Shown in pieces: positions 16,657 through 24,586 of a stretch of 64,000 bases of DNA. How positions within the stretch are numbered: position 1 is the first letter of the stretch; the number at the start of each line of letters is the position of its first letter. The position numbers and the translations under genes were made by a program. The DNA is from HXMU1420-13 sp965229525 (GTDB taxonomy: Bacteria; Bacteroidota; Rhodothermia; Balneolales; Balneolaceae): NCBI GenBank assembly GCA_965229525.1, contig OZ245886.1, forward strand, positions 2,108,001 to 2,172,000. Direction: 5' to 3'. A model generated the notes under the pieces. That model was not told where the DNA came from. It worked only from the letters and a program-made list of their open reading frames with translations, and searched no databases.

Positions 16657-17346
16657 TTAGTTTTCCTCCAGAATGTCTTTTACTGTAATTCGAGTCCGGT
16701 TAATGCCGTCAATATTTGAAATAGCATCGGTTAATTCTTTCTTGTTGGCTTTTATTTTTAGCTCAATTGCAAATTCAACTTCAATATCACCTTCACCTTC
16801 GTTTGGGGTGCGCTGAATTATTTGAACCTCATTGAAACTTGTACAATAAGTTGGCAGTAGCTCTTCTAAGGTTGAAATAATTTCCATGTTTACCATCCGA
16901 ACTAATAATCGGCCACGTTCGCCTGCTTTTGTACTAAATGGTGAAAAATGCAGAATGAGCGCACCAATACAGAAAATCATTGTTCCAACAAACGAAATGG
17001 TATATCCAAAAACCCCGATGGATAATCCAACACTTAAGGCGGCAAATATAAAGATGATATTTCGTGCATCCTGAATTCGAGTTCTAAAACGGATTATAGC
17101 AAGAGCACCAAATGCTCCTAAACCACGGGCTAAACTATCTCCAATTGCCATCATAACCATTGCGGCTACAATGGATCCAAGAGCAATTGCCTGGAAGAAA
17201 TTTCTTGGATATTGTGGCCCGGTAAATGTGAATTTATGCGTGATCGCAATAATAGAGGATAAAACAAACGACCATATCAGCGAATAAAGGACATTTATAA
17301 AAGTGGGGTATTCGAATACCGGCTGATCCGGAAAAAGCTCAAACAT
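16657..17346 (-). CDS. DUF4956 membrane protein
   Basis: A 229-residue inner-membrane protein with about four membrane helices within residues 10-140 and a cytosolic C-terminal domain of about 85 residues (RLLVRMVNMEIISTLEELLP onward, ferredoxin-like in pattern). The conserved DUF4956 core is visible as GDSLARGLGAFGALAIIRFRT at about 78-98. The family is of unknown function and elsewhere often accompanies CotH or VTC-domain proteins. Here it heads an operon with an adaptor and an outer-membrane channel, one base before the adaptor's start. Confidence 0.8.
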   Translation of the reverse strand: MFELFPDQPVFEYPTFINVLYSLIWSFVLSSIIAITHKFTFTGPQYPRNFFQAIALGSIVAAMVMMAIGDSLARGLGAFGALAIIRFRTRIQDARNIIFIFAALSVGLSIGVFGYTISFVGTMIFCIGALILHFSPFSTKAGERGRLLVRMVNMEIISTLEELLPTYCTSFNEVQIIQRTPNEGEGDIEVEFAIELKIKANKKELTDAISNIDGINRTRITVKDILEEN

Positions 17347-17433
17347 ATTGAAATGGTAAATTCTCTAATAGAAGTTCTGATCACATTAAACAGAGAGTAT
17401 ACTATTCTTTTATTGTAAGGAAAAGATGAAGAA

Positions 17434-17982
17434 TTAGGCTTTTTGGAGCTTTGGAACTCTAGATAAAGCAAACTCAAATCCACCAAATAAAACAGCAGAA
17501 TACACTAGATCTCCCATGATGGTATTCTTAAAAAATGGGATTGCCATTTCGTAGCAAAGTAACAGACCTGCGGCATTTAATGGGTAATCAGGATCGGAAA
17601 TCCAAACGCCGAAATTTGAGATTAGAAAGAAAGCAACGGAAGCCAATAAACTGGACCCAATAACTCGTTGGATATTTACTTCTTTCAAGAGAATCATTCC
17701 AATGATTACAATTGCAGCAATACTTCCATAAATCCAACCAAACCCTGGTGTGAACAACGTGAAACTACCATAATAGCTTGCATACATAATATTGTTGATC
17801 AGAAGGTCGGTAAAAAACATTGCAACAATTGGTAGAATGAATGCAAACTTTTTGTCGGATAAATAGGCAGCGCCAAATAAAGACATTGCACCCAATGGAG
17901 CAAAGTTAAGTGGGTGAGGAATTAATCTTGTAAGTGCTGCAGCCAGGATTACACCTGAGACAATAAGTAAGCGTTTATTCAT
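17434..17982 (-). CDS. Membrane protein, DUF6580-like, possible ECF S-component type
   Basis: A 182-residue protein with five or six membrane helices. The N-terminal RLIPHPLNFAPLGAMSLFGAAYLSDKKFAFILPI is typical of the DUF6580 group, which resembles substrate-binding S components of ECF vitamin transporters. No transporter ATPase or riboswitch is adjacent, so a transport role is inference only. It is upstream of the DUF4956 operon on the same strand with an 87-base gap. Confidence 0.7.
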   Translation of the reverse strand: MNKRLLIVSGVILAAALTRLIPHPLNFAPLGAMSLFGAAYLSDKKFAFILPIVAMFFTDLLINNIMYASYYGSFTLFTPGFGWIYGSIAAIVIIGMILLKEVNIQRVIGSSLLASVAFFLISNFGVWISDPDYPLNAAGLLLCYEMAIPFFKNTIMGDLVYSAVLFGGFEFALSRVPKLQKA

Positions 17983-18010
17983 TCTTAGAAAAATTTAGTT
18001 AGACTAAAAT

Positions 18011-18045
18011 AAAAAAAGCATCGCCCCAATGAAACGATGCTTTTT
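18011..18045 (-). terminator. Terminator after the YceI gene
   Basis: AAAAAGCATCG (18013-18023) and CGATGCTTTTT (18035-18045) form an 11-bp stem, with T runs on both sides. It lies just after the YceI gene on the minus strand and would work in either direction. Confidence 0.88.
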
Positions 18046-18081
18046 GAATTCTTGATGAATAGCTTGTAAAAATAAGCTCCC

Positions 18082-18687
18082 TTAGTTCGAAGCATTAAGT
18101 TCTAAATTCAAAGTAATATTTACTTCGTTTCCGATAACTGCATCAGAAATATAATCCCCTGTACCAACACCAAAATCGTTGCGTAGAAGTTGGAACTCAG
18201 AAACAATTCCGGCAACCTGAGTATTTTCTTGCCATGGGTGGTCCATAACTCCTAAAAGTGTAAAAGGTAGGTCAAAGTCTACGGTTGTATCTTTGATAGT
18301 TAACTGACCTTTTGCAACAAATTGATTATCACCAGTGGAAACAATTTCAGAGCTTTCGAACGTCATCGTAGGCCATGTTTCTGCATCGAAGAAGTCGGCT
18401 GTTCTTAAGTGACCATCTCTTCTTTCATTTTCTGTATCTACACTAGCAACCTGAATGGTGACATCAATTGAACTTTCAGCAATCTTTGCTGGATTGAAGT
18501 TTACATTTGCGTCGTACTCATGAAATGCACCAGGCACATTTGAGAAGAAGTGACGGATTTCAAATTTTATTGAACTATGTGACTTGTCGATAGTCCAGGG
18601 AGTAGCAGCCATATTTACGGCTGCAATCGAAGCAACACTAAGAATTGCTACTGCGATTGTAGAGAATAGTTTGTTTGAAAATTTCAT
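18082..18687 (-). CDS. YceI family periplasmic protein
   Basis: A 201-residue secreted lipocalin-like protein, of the family that binds polyisoprenoids or similar amphiphiles. The start at 18687 gives a proper signal peptide (MKFSNKLFSTIAVAILSVASIAA); a longer frame to 18756 would precede it with a non-signal lead. Family marks are WTIDKSHSSIKFEIRHFFSNVPGAF, the RRDGHLRTADFFDAETWPTMTFES segment, and LLRNDFGVGTGDYISDAVIGNEV near the C-terminus. It is single-gene, ending in its own terminator. Confidence 0.92.
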   Translation of the reverse strand: MKFSNKLFSTIAVAILSVASIAAVNMAATPWTIDKSHSSIKFEIRHFFSNVPGAFHEYDANVNFNPAKIAESSIDVTIQVASVDTENERRDGHLRTADFFDAETWPTMTFESSEIVSTGDNQFVAKGQLTIKDTTVDFDLPFTLLGVMDHPWQENTQVAGIVSEFQLLRNDFGVGTGDYISDAVIGNEVNITLNLELNASN

Positions 18688-18814
18688 TACTGAGAAATAA
18701 TAGTTTAAAGTTTTAGTCTGATCAGAACCAAAGTCCCGAATAAATAATTCATTCAATGTTAAACCAATTTTCTGTGACTAGATAATCGGTTTTATTTATA
18801 CCAATGATAGGCAG

Positions 18815-19420
18815 TTACTTGGCCGGACTGGTGAGTCCGTTGTCCTTAATGCGAAATCGCCAAGGTAACAGTGCGTCTTCTCCAGCATAATCAACGCCTA
18901 CTCGTGGAGATGCGATGATCTCATCACTTTGTAAAATCTTTTCATGGTCTTCAATCCAAATCAAATCTTCAAGTAGATCGGTGCCATAATGATCAGTTAA
19001 AATACCAAGTGCTTGAGAGGCAATGCCTGGTCCACCACCAACAGATCGTTCAAGCTTTTTTTTGTTTCTTCTTTTTAGGATAAGTTCCACACCTTCTATA
19101 GGTTCAATTCCCCGAATAAGAACCGCATCTGCCAGACCTTTTTTATTTGTGACAATGTTGAAAAGATGATGGATTCCATAGCAGAGATATACATACGCAA
19201 GTCCGCCGCGTTCGTACATGATCTTAGTGCGATTTGTTTTCCCAGCGAAATGGGCGTGGCAGGCTTTGTCGGATCGGCCATTATAAGCTTCGGTTTCAAC
19301 TATAATACCTTTTGTAAGAACCCCATTAATATTAGTGCATAGAACTTTTCCTAATAATTCTTTTGCGATTAGAACGACATCATCTCGTTGATAAAAATTA
19401 AGAGGAAGCTTTTCTGGCAT
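18815..19420 (-). CDS. 3-methyladenine (alkyladenine) DNA glycosylase
   Basis: Removes alkylated purines such as 3-methyladenine from DNA; first step of base excision repair. The 201-residue protein is of the AAG/MPG family: ELLGKVLCT at the start, then IIVETEAYNG containing the Glu that activates water, RTKIMYERGGLAYVYLCYGIHHLFNIV for base intercalation and binding, and GPGIASQALGI late. Its first base overlaps the last base of the YihY gene, so they are co-transcribed. Confidence 0.93.
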   Translation of the reverse strand: MPEKLPLNFYQRDDVVLIAKELLGKVLCTNINGVLTKGIIVETEAYNGRSDKACHAHFAGKTNRTKIMYERGGLAYVYLCYGIHHLFNIVTNKKGLADAVLIRGIEPIEGVELILKRRNKKKLERSVGGGPGIASQALGILTDHYGTDLLEDLIWIEDHEKILQSDEIIASPRVGVDYAGEDALLPWRFRIKDNGLTSPAK

Positions 19421-20352
19421 TAATCCAACGAAGCATATGGGTTAACGTCCACATTTGAAGAGGGTGATTCGTACACTTCTTTATATGCACGAGTAAGAAT
19501 TACAGAAACCACAAAAAGTAGTGAGGTATAAAATGCCCAAATCCCAATAATCACGAAAATGGCATAACCCTGATAGAAATACTGATAGGATTCGAAAGCG
19601 TAGCCCAGATAAATTGTAACAATCCATTTAGCAAGCTCAAATAAAAAAGTATAAATCGCTGCGCCAATAAAAGCTGTTCTAGTTGAGATTTTTCGTTCAC
19701 TTACGAATCGATATATCACGAAAATGAGAAAGAATGTGAATACAATTGGAAGAATAAAATCAAGAACATCATAAATCCAGGGTAGACGAATTTCGATTTC
19801 TGTGTAAGGAATTTTTATCACACTGAAATCAAATAGTGATATCATCGAAATAGCGAGACTGAAGAAAAGAAATACAGAGCCAATTACCCCAAATCCAAGA
19901 AAGTTATACACAGCATCCATAACGGGGTGAGCTCGTTCTTCCACATCAAATACGTCGAAAATTACATGTTTGAAGCTATGTAATAACCCTTGAGTAAAAA
20001 GAACCAAAATGATTAAACCCGTTATCCCAAAAACTGTTCTGGCGCCGACTAAAGGTAAAAGCAAGCTCTCCAACGTTTGGGCACCTTGTATTATATCTGT
20101 TTCTGTGGCTTCGTAATCAAAAATCGGAATAAGCTCCGAACCATATCGGACAATCTCATCAAAGGCTTCATCGAAGGATAGTATATACCCGATGATGGAG
20201 ATTAAAATCAGAACAAAAGGGATCGCACAAATAAACAAATTAAATGTAATAGCAGAGGCATTAAAGAAAATGTCTTTCTGGCTTGCCAATGCAAGTGCTC
20301 TGCTCCAATAAGCTTTAAATGTTTGCACTGAGATGATCCTGATTCCCATCAA
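19420..20352 (-). CDS. YihY/virulence factor BrkB family membrane protein
   Basis: A 310-residue inner-membrane protein with about six helices. The pattern KDIFFNASAITFNLFICAIPFVLILISIIGYIL (about 24-56) is the family's N-terminal signature. PWIYDVLDFILPIVFTFFLIFVIYRFVSERKIS and the final AIFVIIGIWAFYTSLLFVVSVILTRAY follow. The family was once called RNase BN by mistake; the real role is unknown. It leads a two-gene unit with the DNA glycosylase. Confidence 0.88.
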   Translation of the reverse strand: MMGIRIISVQTFKAYWSRALALASQKDIFFNASAITFNLFICAIPFVLILISIIGYILSFDEAFDEIVRYGSELIPIFDYEATETDIIQGAQTLESLLLPLVGARTVFGITGLIILVLFTQGLLHSFKHVIFDVFDVEERAHPVMDAVYNFLGFGVIGSVFLFFSLAISMISLFDFSVIKIPYTEIEIRLPWIYDVLDFILPIVFTFFLIFVIYRFVSERKISTRTAFIGAAIYTFLFELAKWIVTIYLGYAFESYQYFYQGYAIFVIIGIWAFYTSLLFVVSVILTRAYKEVYESPSSNVDVNPYASLD

Positions 20353-20441
20353 AATACAGTTCAGAAAGATTAATCAAAAGTTGGAAGACTTAGATTTTAA
20401 GCAGATGCTTTGGTACTTTTACTACCAATATTCAAATAGTG

Positions 20442-20540
20442 GTCATCCCGGACTTGATCCGGGATCTGTAGGGAAAGAAAGAACATCCAGCTAGATTTAA
20501 ATCAAAGCCAAAACAGACCCTGAATCAAGTTCAGGGTGAC
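20442..20540. repeat. Palindromic intergenic repeat (GTCATCCC...GGGTGAC)
   Basis: A 99-base element with two hairpins: 20445-20465 (ATCCCGGA/TCCGGGAT) and 20517-20537 (ACCCTGAA/TTCAGGGT), bounded by GTCA and TGAC. Sequence of the GTCATCCCGGACTTGATC type recurs between genes in many bacteria. It lies 28 bases before mutS. A related element is at 24520-24586 and another at 52017-52209. Confidence 0.75.
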
Positions 20541-20567
20541 GACATTAACCTGGATCTAAATCGATAC

Positions 20568-23237
20568 ATGACAGCCCGTAAACAAACTCCTTTAATGCGC
20601 CAGTACAATGAGATAAAGGAGCAGTATCCAGGTACGATTTTACTTTTCAGGGTTGGTGATTTTTACGAGACATTCTCTGAGGATGCAATATTAGTTAGTA
20701 AGGAATTAGGCATTACTCTTACTAAACGAAATAATGGAGGTGATCAAACTCCATTAGCTGGTTTTCCTTTTCATGCTCTGGATACTTACCTGCCAAAACT
20801 GGTAAAAAAGGGATATAAAGTAGCGGTTTGTGATCAGACAGAAAGTCCTGAGGAAGCTAAAAAAGCTGGCCGCAAAATTGTTGAACGTGATGTTACTGAG
20901 ATCACGACACCGGGAGTTACACTTTCGGACAAACTTCTCGATCATAAGCGAAATAATTACATAATCTCACTCTTTTGGGCAGGGCCGTTAATCGGAGTAG
21001 CATTTTCCGATATCTCAACAGGTGAATTTGGGTTGAGTGAAGTTTCAGAATCGGGATTAAATAGTTTAATGGCAGCCATTCAACCATCCGAGGTTTTGGT
21101 TCAGGCAAAGTTAAAAGGTAAACTGGCTGAATTTTTTGATTCGTATAACGTGTCGTTCATTGATGATTGGGTGTTTGAAGGTAATTATGGATACACCACA
21201 CTAATCGATCATTTTAAAACCCACTCTTTAAAAGGGTTTGGTGTTGAGGAATTGAAAGTCGCTCATGTTGCAGCTGGTGCGCTGCTTCATTATATGAAGG
21301 AGACACAAAAAGCATATCTCCAGCATCTAAGAAGATTATATGCTTATGAAAGCAATGATTTTATGTCACTGGATCCATCAACTAAAAGAAACCTTGAGCT
21401 GACCAGCAGTATTCAAGAAGGTGGAACTGAAGGCACCTTGATTTCTATCATGGATGAGACGACTACTGCGATGGGTGGGCGTTTACTCCGGCGCTGGATT
21501 ATGCGACCTTTGAAGCGATTGACTCCAATTCAGCAAAGATTGGATGCGGTGGATGAATTATATAAAAATCACTCGATTCGATCTTCCATCAGAAAGGAGT
21601 TGGAAGAAGTTGGTGATTTGGAGCGACTGATTTCCAGGATATGTGTAGGAAGAACCAATGCTCGTGATATCAAGCAAATTGAAAGATCGCTAAGTCAGGT
21701 TCCTAGAATTAAAAGTCTATTTGCCAGTTGGGAGAATGTCTTACTCCAGGACATTAATCAGAGATTGAAAATGCTGATTGATGTTCAACATAGAATCAAT
21801 GAGACATTAGCTGAAGAACCACCTGCTGGAATTCGAGATGGAGGTATGATTGCAGAAGGTTTGAATGACGAACTGGATGAACTTCGAGACATAGCAAAGA
21901 ATGGCAAAAATTACATCGCTCAGATCAAAGATCAGGTTTCGGTAGAAACAGGAATTCCTTCTTTAAAAATCGGCTACAACAAAGTCTTTGGATATTACAT
22001 TGAGGTGACAAATGCCCATAAGGATAAAGTGCCAGAGACCTTTATTCGAAAGCAGACTTTAGTAAATGCAGAGAGATACATCACGCCTGAGTTAAAAGAA
22101 ATTGAAGAAAAGGTGCTTTCTGCTGAAGATCGTAGCAAGATGCTCGAGTATCAGCTATTTGAAGAGCTGAGAGTTTTTGTAGCTGGATTTGCAGATGACG
22201 TTCAACAAATAGCCCAGGCGATTGCTCAGTTAGATGTGCTTCAAAGTTTTGCGGAGGTAGCATTCCGAAATGCTTATGCGAAGCCTGAAGTACGTGATTC
22301 TGAAGAAATCATTATTAAGAAGGGACGCCACCCAGTTGTTGAAAAGTCTCTGCCTTTGGGTGAGCCTTTCATCCCAAATGATATAGAGTTGAATAATTCT
22401 GAGCAGCAAATCATGATTATTACTGGTCCAAACATGGCCGGTAAAAGTATCATATTGCGCCAGACTGGATTGATCGTTTTGATGGCTCAACTAGGAAGTT
22501 TTGTGCCGGCAGAGTCAGCTTTTATTGGATTAGTGGATAAAATATTTACCCGCGTCGGTGCCTCCGATAATTTGGCTGCTGGTGAATCGACATTTCTTGT
22601 TGAAATGAATGAAGCTGCCAATATTTTGAATAATGCCACACCTCGATCATTGATTTTGCTGGATGAAGTAGGTCGTGGAACCAGTACCTTTGATGGATTG
22701 AGTATTGCATGGTCTTTAGCAGAGTTTCTACATAATCATGCTCCCGTTGCAGCAAAAACCTTATTTGCGACTCATTACCATGAGTTGAATGAGCTTGAGC
22801 ATATGTATGGGCGCATCAAGAATTTCAATGTGCAGGTAAAAGAGCATGATGGCAAAGTCATTTTCCTCAGAAAGTTGATAAGAGGTGGGGCGGATCATAG
22901 TTATGGTATTCAGGTTGCGAATATGGCAGGTTTGCCGGATGTGGTCATAGAAAGAGCCGAAGAAATTCTGGGCAACTTAGAAAGTCACAGTTTAGATGTG
23001 ACAAATAAAAATGGATCTCCAGAAAAGGATGCCATCAAACAAAAAGCCGCTGCAAAGAAAATGACTGAGAGTATCCCGGTTCAGCCTGAAATTGCTCAAA
23101 TGAATTTATTCGCCAATCACCTGGATCCGAAGTTCGAGACATTGATGAACAAACTCGAAGCCATCGATCCCAATCGAATTACTCCTATAGAGGCCTTGAT
23201 GATAGTCACCGAACTGAAACAGGTGATCGGTGATTGA
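20568..23237 (+). CDS. mutS: DNA mismatch repair protein MutS
   Basis: Recognises mismatches and small loops in DNA and recruits MutL. The 889-residue protein starts with the mismatch-binding segment TPLMRQYNEIKEQYPGTILLFRVGDFYETF, in which the F-x-E motif at FYETF lies close to the mismatched base. The core lever and clamp domains follow. The ATPase carries Walker A GPNMAGKS (620-627), the LLDEVGRGTSTFDG Walker B/signature, and ATHYHELNELE. The C-terminal tail is of bacterial MutS1 type. No mutL is nearby. Confidence 0.97.
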   Translation: MTARKQTPLMRQYNEIKEQYPGTILLFRVGDFYETFSEDAILVSKELGITLTKRNNGGDQTPLAGFPFHALDTYLPKLVKKGYKVAVCDQTESPEEAKKAGRKIVERDVTEITTPGVTLSDKLLDHKRNNYIISLFWAGPLIGVAFSDISTGEFGLSEVSESGLNSLMAAIQPSEVLVQAKLKGKLAEFFDSYNVSFIDDWVFEGNYGYTTLIDHFKTHSLKGFGVEELKVAHVAAGALLHYMKETQKAYLQHLRRLYAYESNDFMSLDPSTKRNLELTSSIQEGGTEGTLISIMDETTTAMGGRLLRRWIMRPLKRLTPIQQRLDAVDELYKNHSIRSSIRKELEEVGDLERLISRICVGRTNARDIKQIERSLSQVPRIKSLFASWENVLLQDINQRLKMLIDVQHRINETLAEEPPAGIRDGGMIAEGLNDELDELRDIAKNGKNYIAQIKDQVSVETGIPSLKIGYNKVFGYYIEVTNAHKDKVPETFIRKQTLVNAERYITPELKEIEEKVLSAEDRSKMLEYQLFEELRVFVAGFADDVQQIAQAIAQLDVLQSFAEVAFRNAYAKPEVRDSEEIIIKKGRHPVVEKSLPLGEPFIPNDIELNNSEQQIMIITGPNMAGKSIILRQTGLIVLMAQLGSFVPAESAFIGLVDKIFTRVGASDNLAAGESTFLVEMNEAANILNNATPRSLILLDEVGRGTSTFDGLSIAWSLAEFLHNHAPVAAKTLFATHYHELNELEHMYGRIKNFNVQVKEHDGKVIFLRKLIRGGADHSYGIQVANMAGLPDVVIERAEEILGNLESHSLDVTNKNGSPEKDAIKQKAAAKKMTESIPVQPEIAQMNLFANHLDPKFETLMNKLEAIDPNRITPIEALMIVTELKQVIGD

Positions 23238-23238
23238 G

Positions 23239-23568
23239 ATGGTTGAAAGTGCTTTGGATTTTTTTGGATTCAGCAACTCAATCATTGATATAGCAGGTTT
23301 CTTGATGATCGGTGGTTCATATTTATTGTTTATTTCCGGCTTATTCTATCAATTTAAATGGGCGAAACTTGCTGGAGTGAAACTTGGAGACTTTACTAAG
23401 AGCCGTCAAGAAAGACTCGAAGACGCTGAAAAAGTTCGAAAGATTAGTCGATTTGATAAAAGGCTAAGAGTACGTTTAATACCAGTTCTAATTTCAGCCT
23501 CAATAATGTTGATTGGTCTATTCCTTTATTTTTACGCAGCACAAATAGCCATGAATTCAAATATGTAA
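23239..23568 (+). CDS. Small membrane protein, unknown
   Basis: A 109-residue protein with two hydrophobic segments (about 15-38 and 80-105) and a basic, charged loop between them (SRQERLEDAEKVRKISRFDKRLRVR). I do not recognise a family. The ATG at 23239 follows the mutS stop at once; a GTG at 23230 would add three residues and overlap mutS. It is probably co-transcribed with mutS and the GntR gene 10 bases downstream. Confidence 0.55.
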   Translation: MVESALDFFGFSNSIIDIAGFLMIGGSYLLFISGLFYQFKWAKLAGVKLGDFTKSRQERLEDAEKVRKISRFDKRLRVRLIPVLISASIMLIGLFLYFYAAQIAMNSNM

Positions 23569-23578
23569 TAGGATTCGA

Positions 23579-24472
23579 TTGAAAAACTCCGCCAAACATA
23601 TCGCAGATCGAATCAGGTTAATGATTTCAACCAAGCAGTTTCAGGTTGGGGAAGTATTACCATCAACGAGAGAGTTGGGGCAACAACTTGGAGTTAGCTT
23701 TCATACCGTTCGAAAGGCCTATCATGTTTTAGGTGATGAAGGTCTTATTTCTGGGGAGAAAGGAAGGGGATTTATTGTCAATCGCCAGACTTCCTTGATG
23801 GATAAAGAACAACGTTTAGAGGTTGGCGGAGCGAAGGTACAAGCGCTGATCGAAGAATTAGTTGGTTACGGGTTGGATGATGCAGAAATCGAACTACTAT
23901 TCCAGGAACAACTCGATTATATGGATTGGCCTAATCGAATTCAGACATGTGCGAGTGTGGGGGAGAATATCGAGCTTGGAGGGATGCTTGCAAGTGCCAT
24001 CAAAAAGCAGGTTGGTGTTAAAAGTCGGGTAATTGAGGTTACTGAGTACGAAAGTGCTGCAAAGTTTGATGCTCTATTCGTGCCGGTTAAGTATGTGCAC
24101 CAGTTTAAAAGTCTCAGTGAGACCATAATGATTATTCCAATTGTTTATGGATATGATCCAGATGTTCTTCTGTCTGTGGTGGATTTATTTGGAATTCAGA
24201 CCATCGGATTAGTGACTTCACAGGAAGATTCTATTTCAAGAATTATTGCTGAAATTAAGCCTACACTTCCGTTCGAGGGATCAATAGTTGCAGGTAGCAT
24301 ATATGGGAAATCATTACCACTCTTTGTTCGCGAAACGGATTTGATCTTGTATACGCCTGATAGTGCTAGACTGGTTGAACAGAAAGTTCCTGAGAAAAAG
24401 CGTATTAAACTGGAATATAAATTGTCGGATAGATCGGCTGAAATGATCCGTTCTGAGCTTTGGGAGCAATAG
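23579..24472 (+). CDS. GntR-family transcription regulator with unusual effector domain
   Basis: A 297-residue DNA-binding protein starting with TTG. Residues about 5-68 are a GntR winged helix (HIADRIRLMISTKQFQVG, then LPSTRELGQQLGVSFHTVRKAYHVL, then GLISGEKGRGFIV). The remaining 225 residues match neither UTRA, FCD nor aminotransferase domains by eye. The alternating strands (DALFVPVKYVHQFKSL, ETIMIIPIVYGYDP, IQTIGLVTSQEDSI) recall a periplasmic-binding-protein-like sensor. Its targets are unknown; the mutS neighbourhood may be incidental. Confidence 0.8.
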   Translation: MKNSAKHIADRIRLMISTKQFQVGEVLPSTRELGQQLGVSFHTVRKAYHVLGDEGLISGEKGRGFIVNRQTSLMDKEQRLEVGGAKVQALIEELVGYGLDDAEIELLFQEQLDYMDWPNRIQTCASVGENIELGGMLASAIKKQVGVKSRVIEVTEYESAAKFDALFVPVKYVHQFKSLSETIMIIPIVYGYDPDVLLSVVDLFGIQTIGLVTSQEDSISRIIAEIKPTLPFEGSIVAGSIYGKSLPLFVRETDLILYTPDSARLVEQKVPEKKRIKLEYKLSDRSAEMIRSELWEQ

Positions 24473-24519
24473 AAGTGCAATTAAGAATTAAGAATGATTC
24501 AATTAATAATTCTTATAAA

Positions 24520-24586
24520 GTCATCCTGAGGCTGCTGCTGAAGGATCGACGATTCTTCTCTCGACCAATGTCGGGATCAGAATGAC
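24520..24586. repeat. Palindromic repeat overlapping the helicase start codon
   Basis: Begins GTCATCCTGAGG (24520) and ends ATCAGAATGAC (24586), with GTCAT/ATGAC terminal inverted ends and inner inverted pieces (GGATCGACGA, TCGGGATC). The final ATGAC contains the ATG (24582) from which the helicase frame starts. An AT-rich repeat (TTAAGAATTAAGAATG type) lies directly before it at 24479-24516. Confidence 0.65.
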
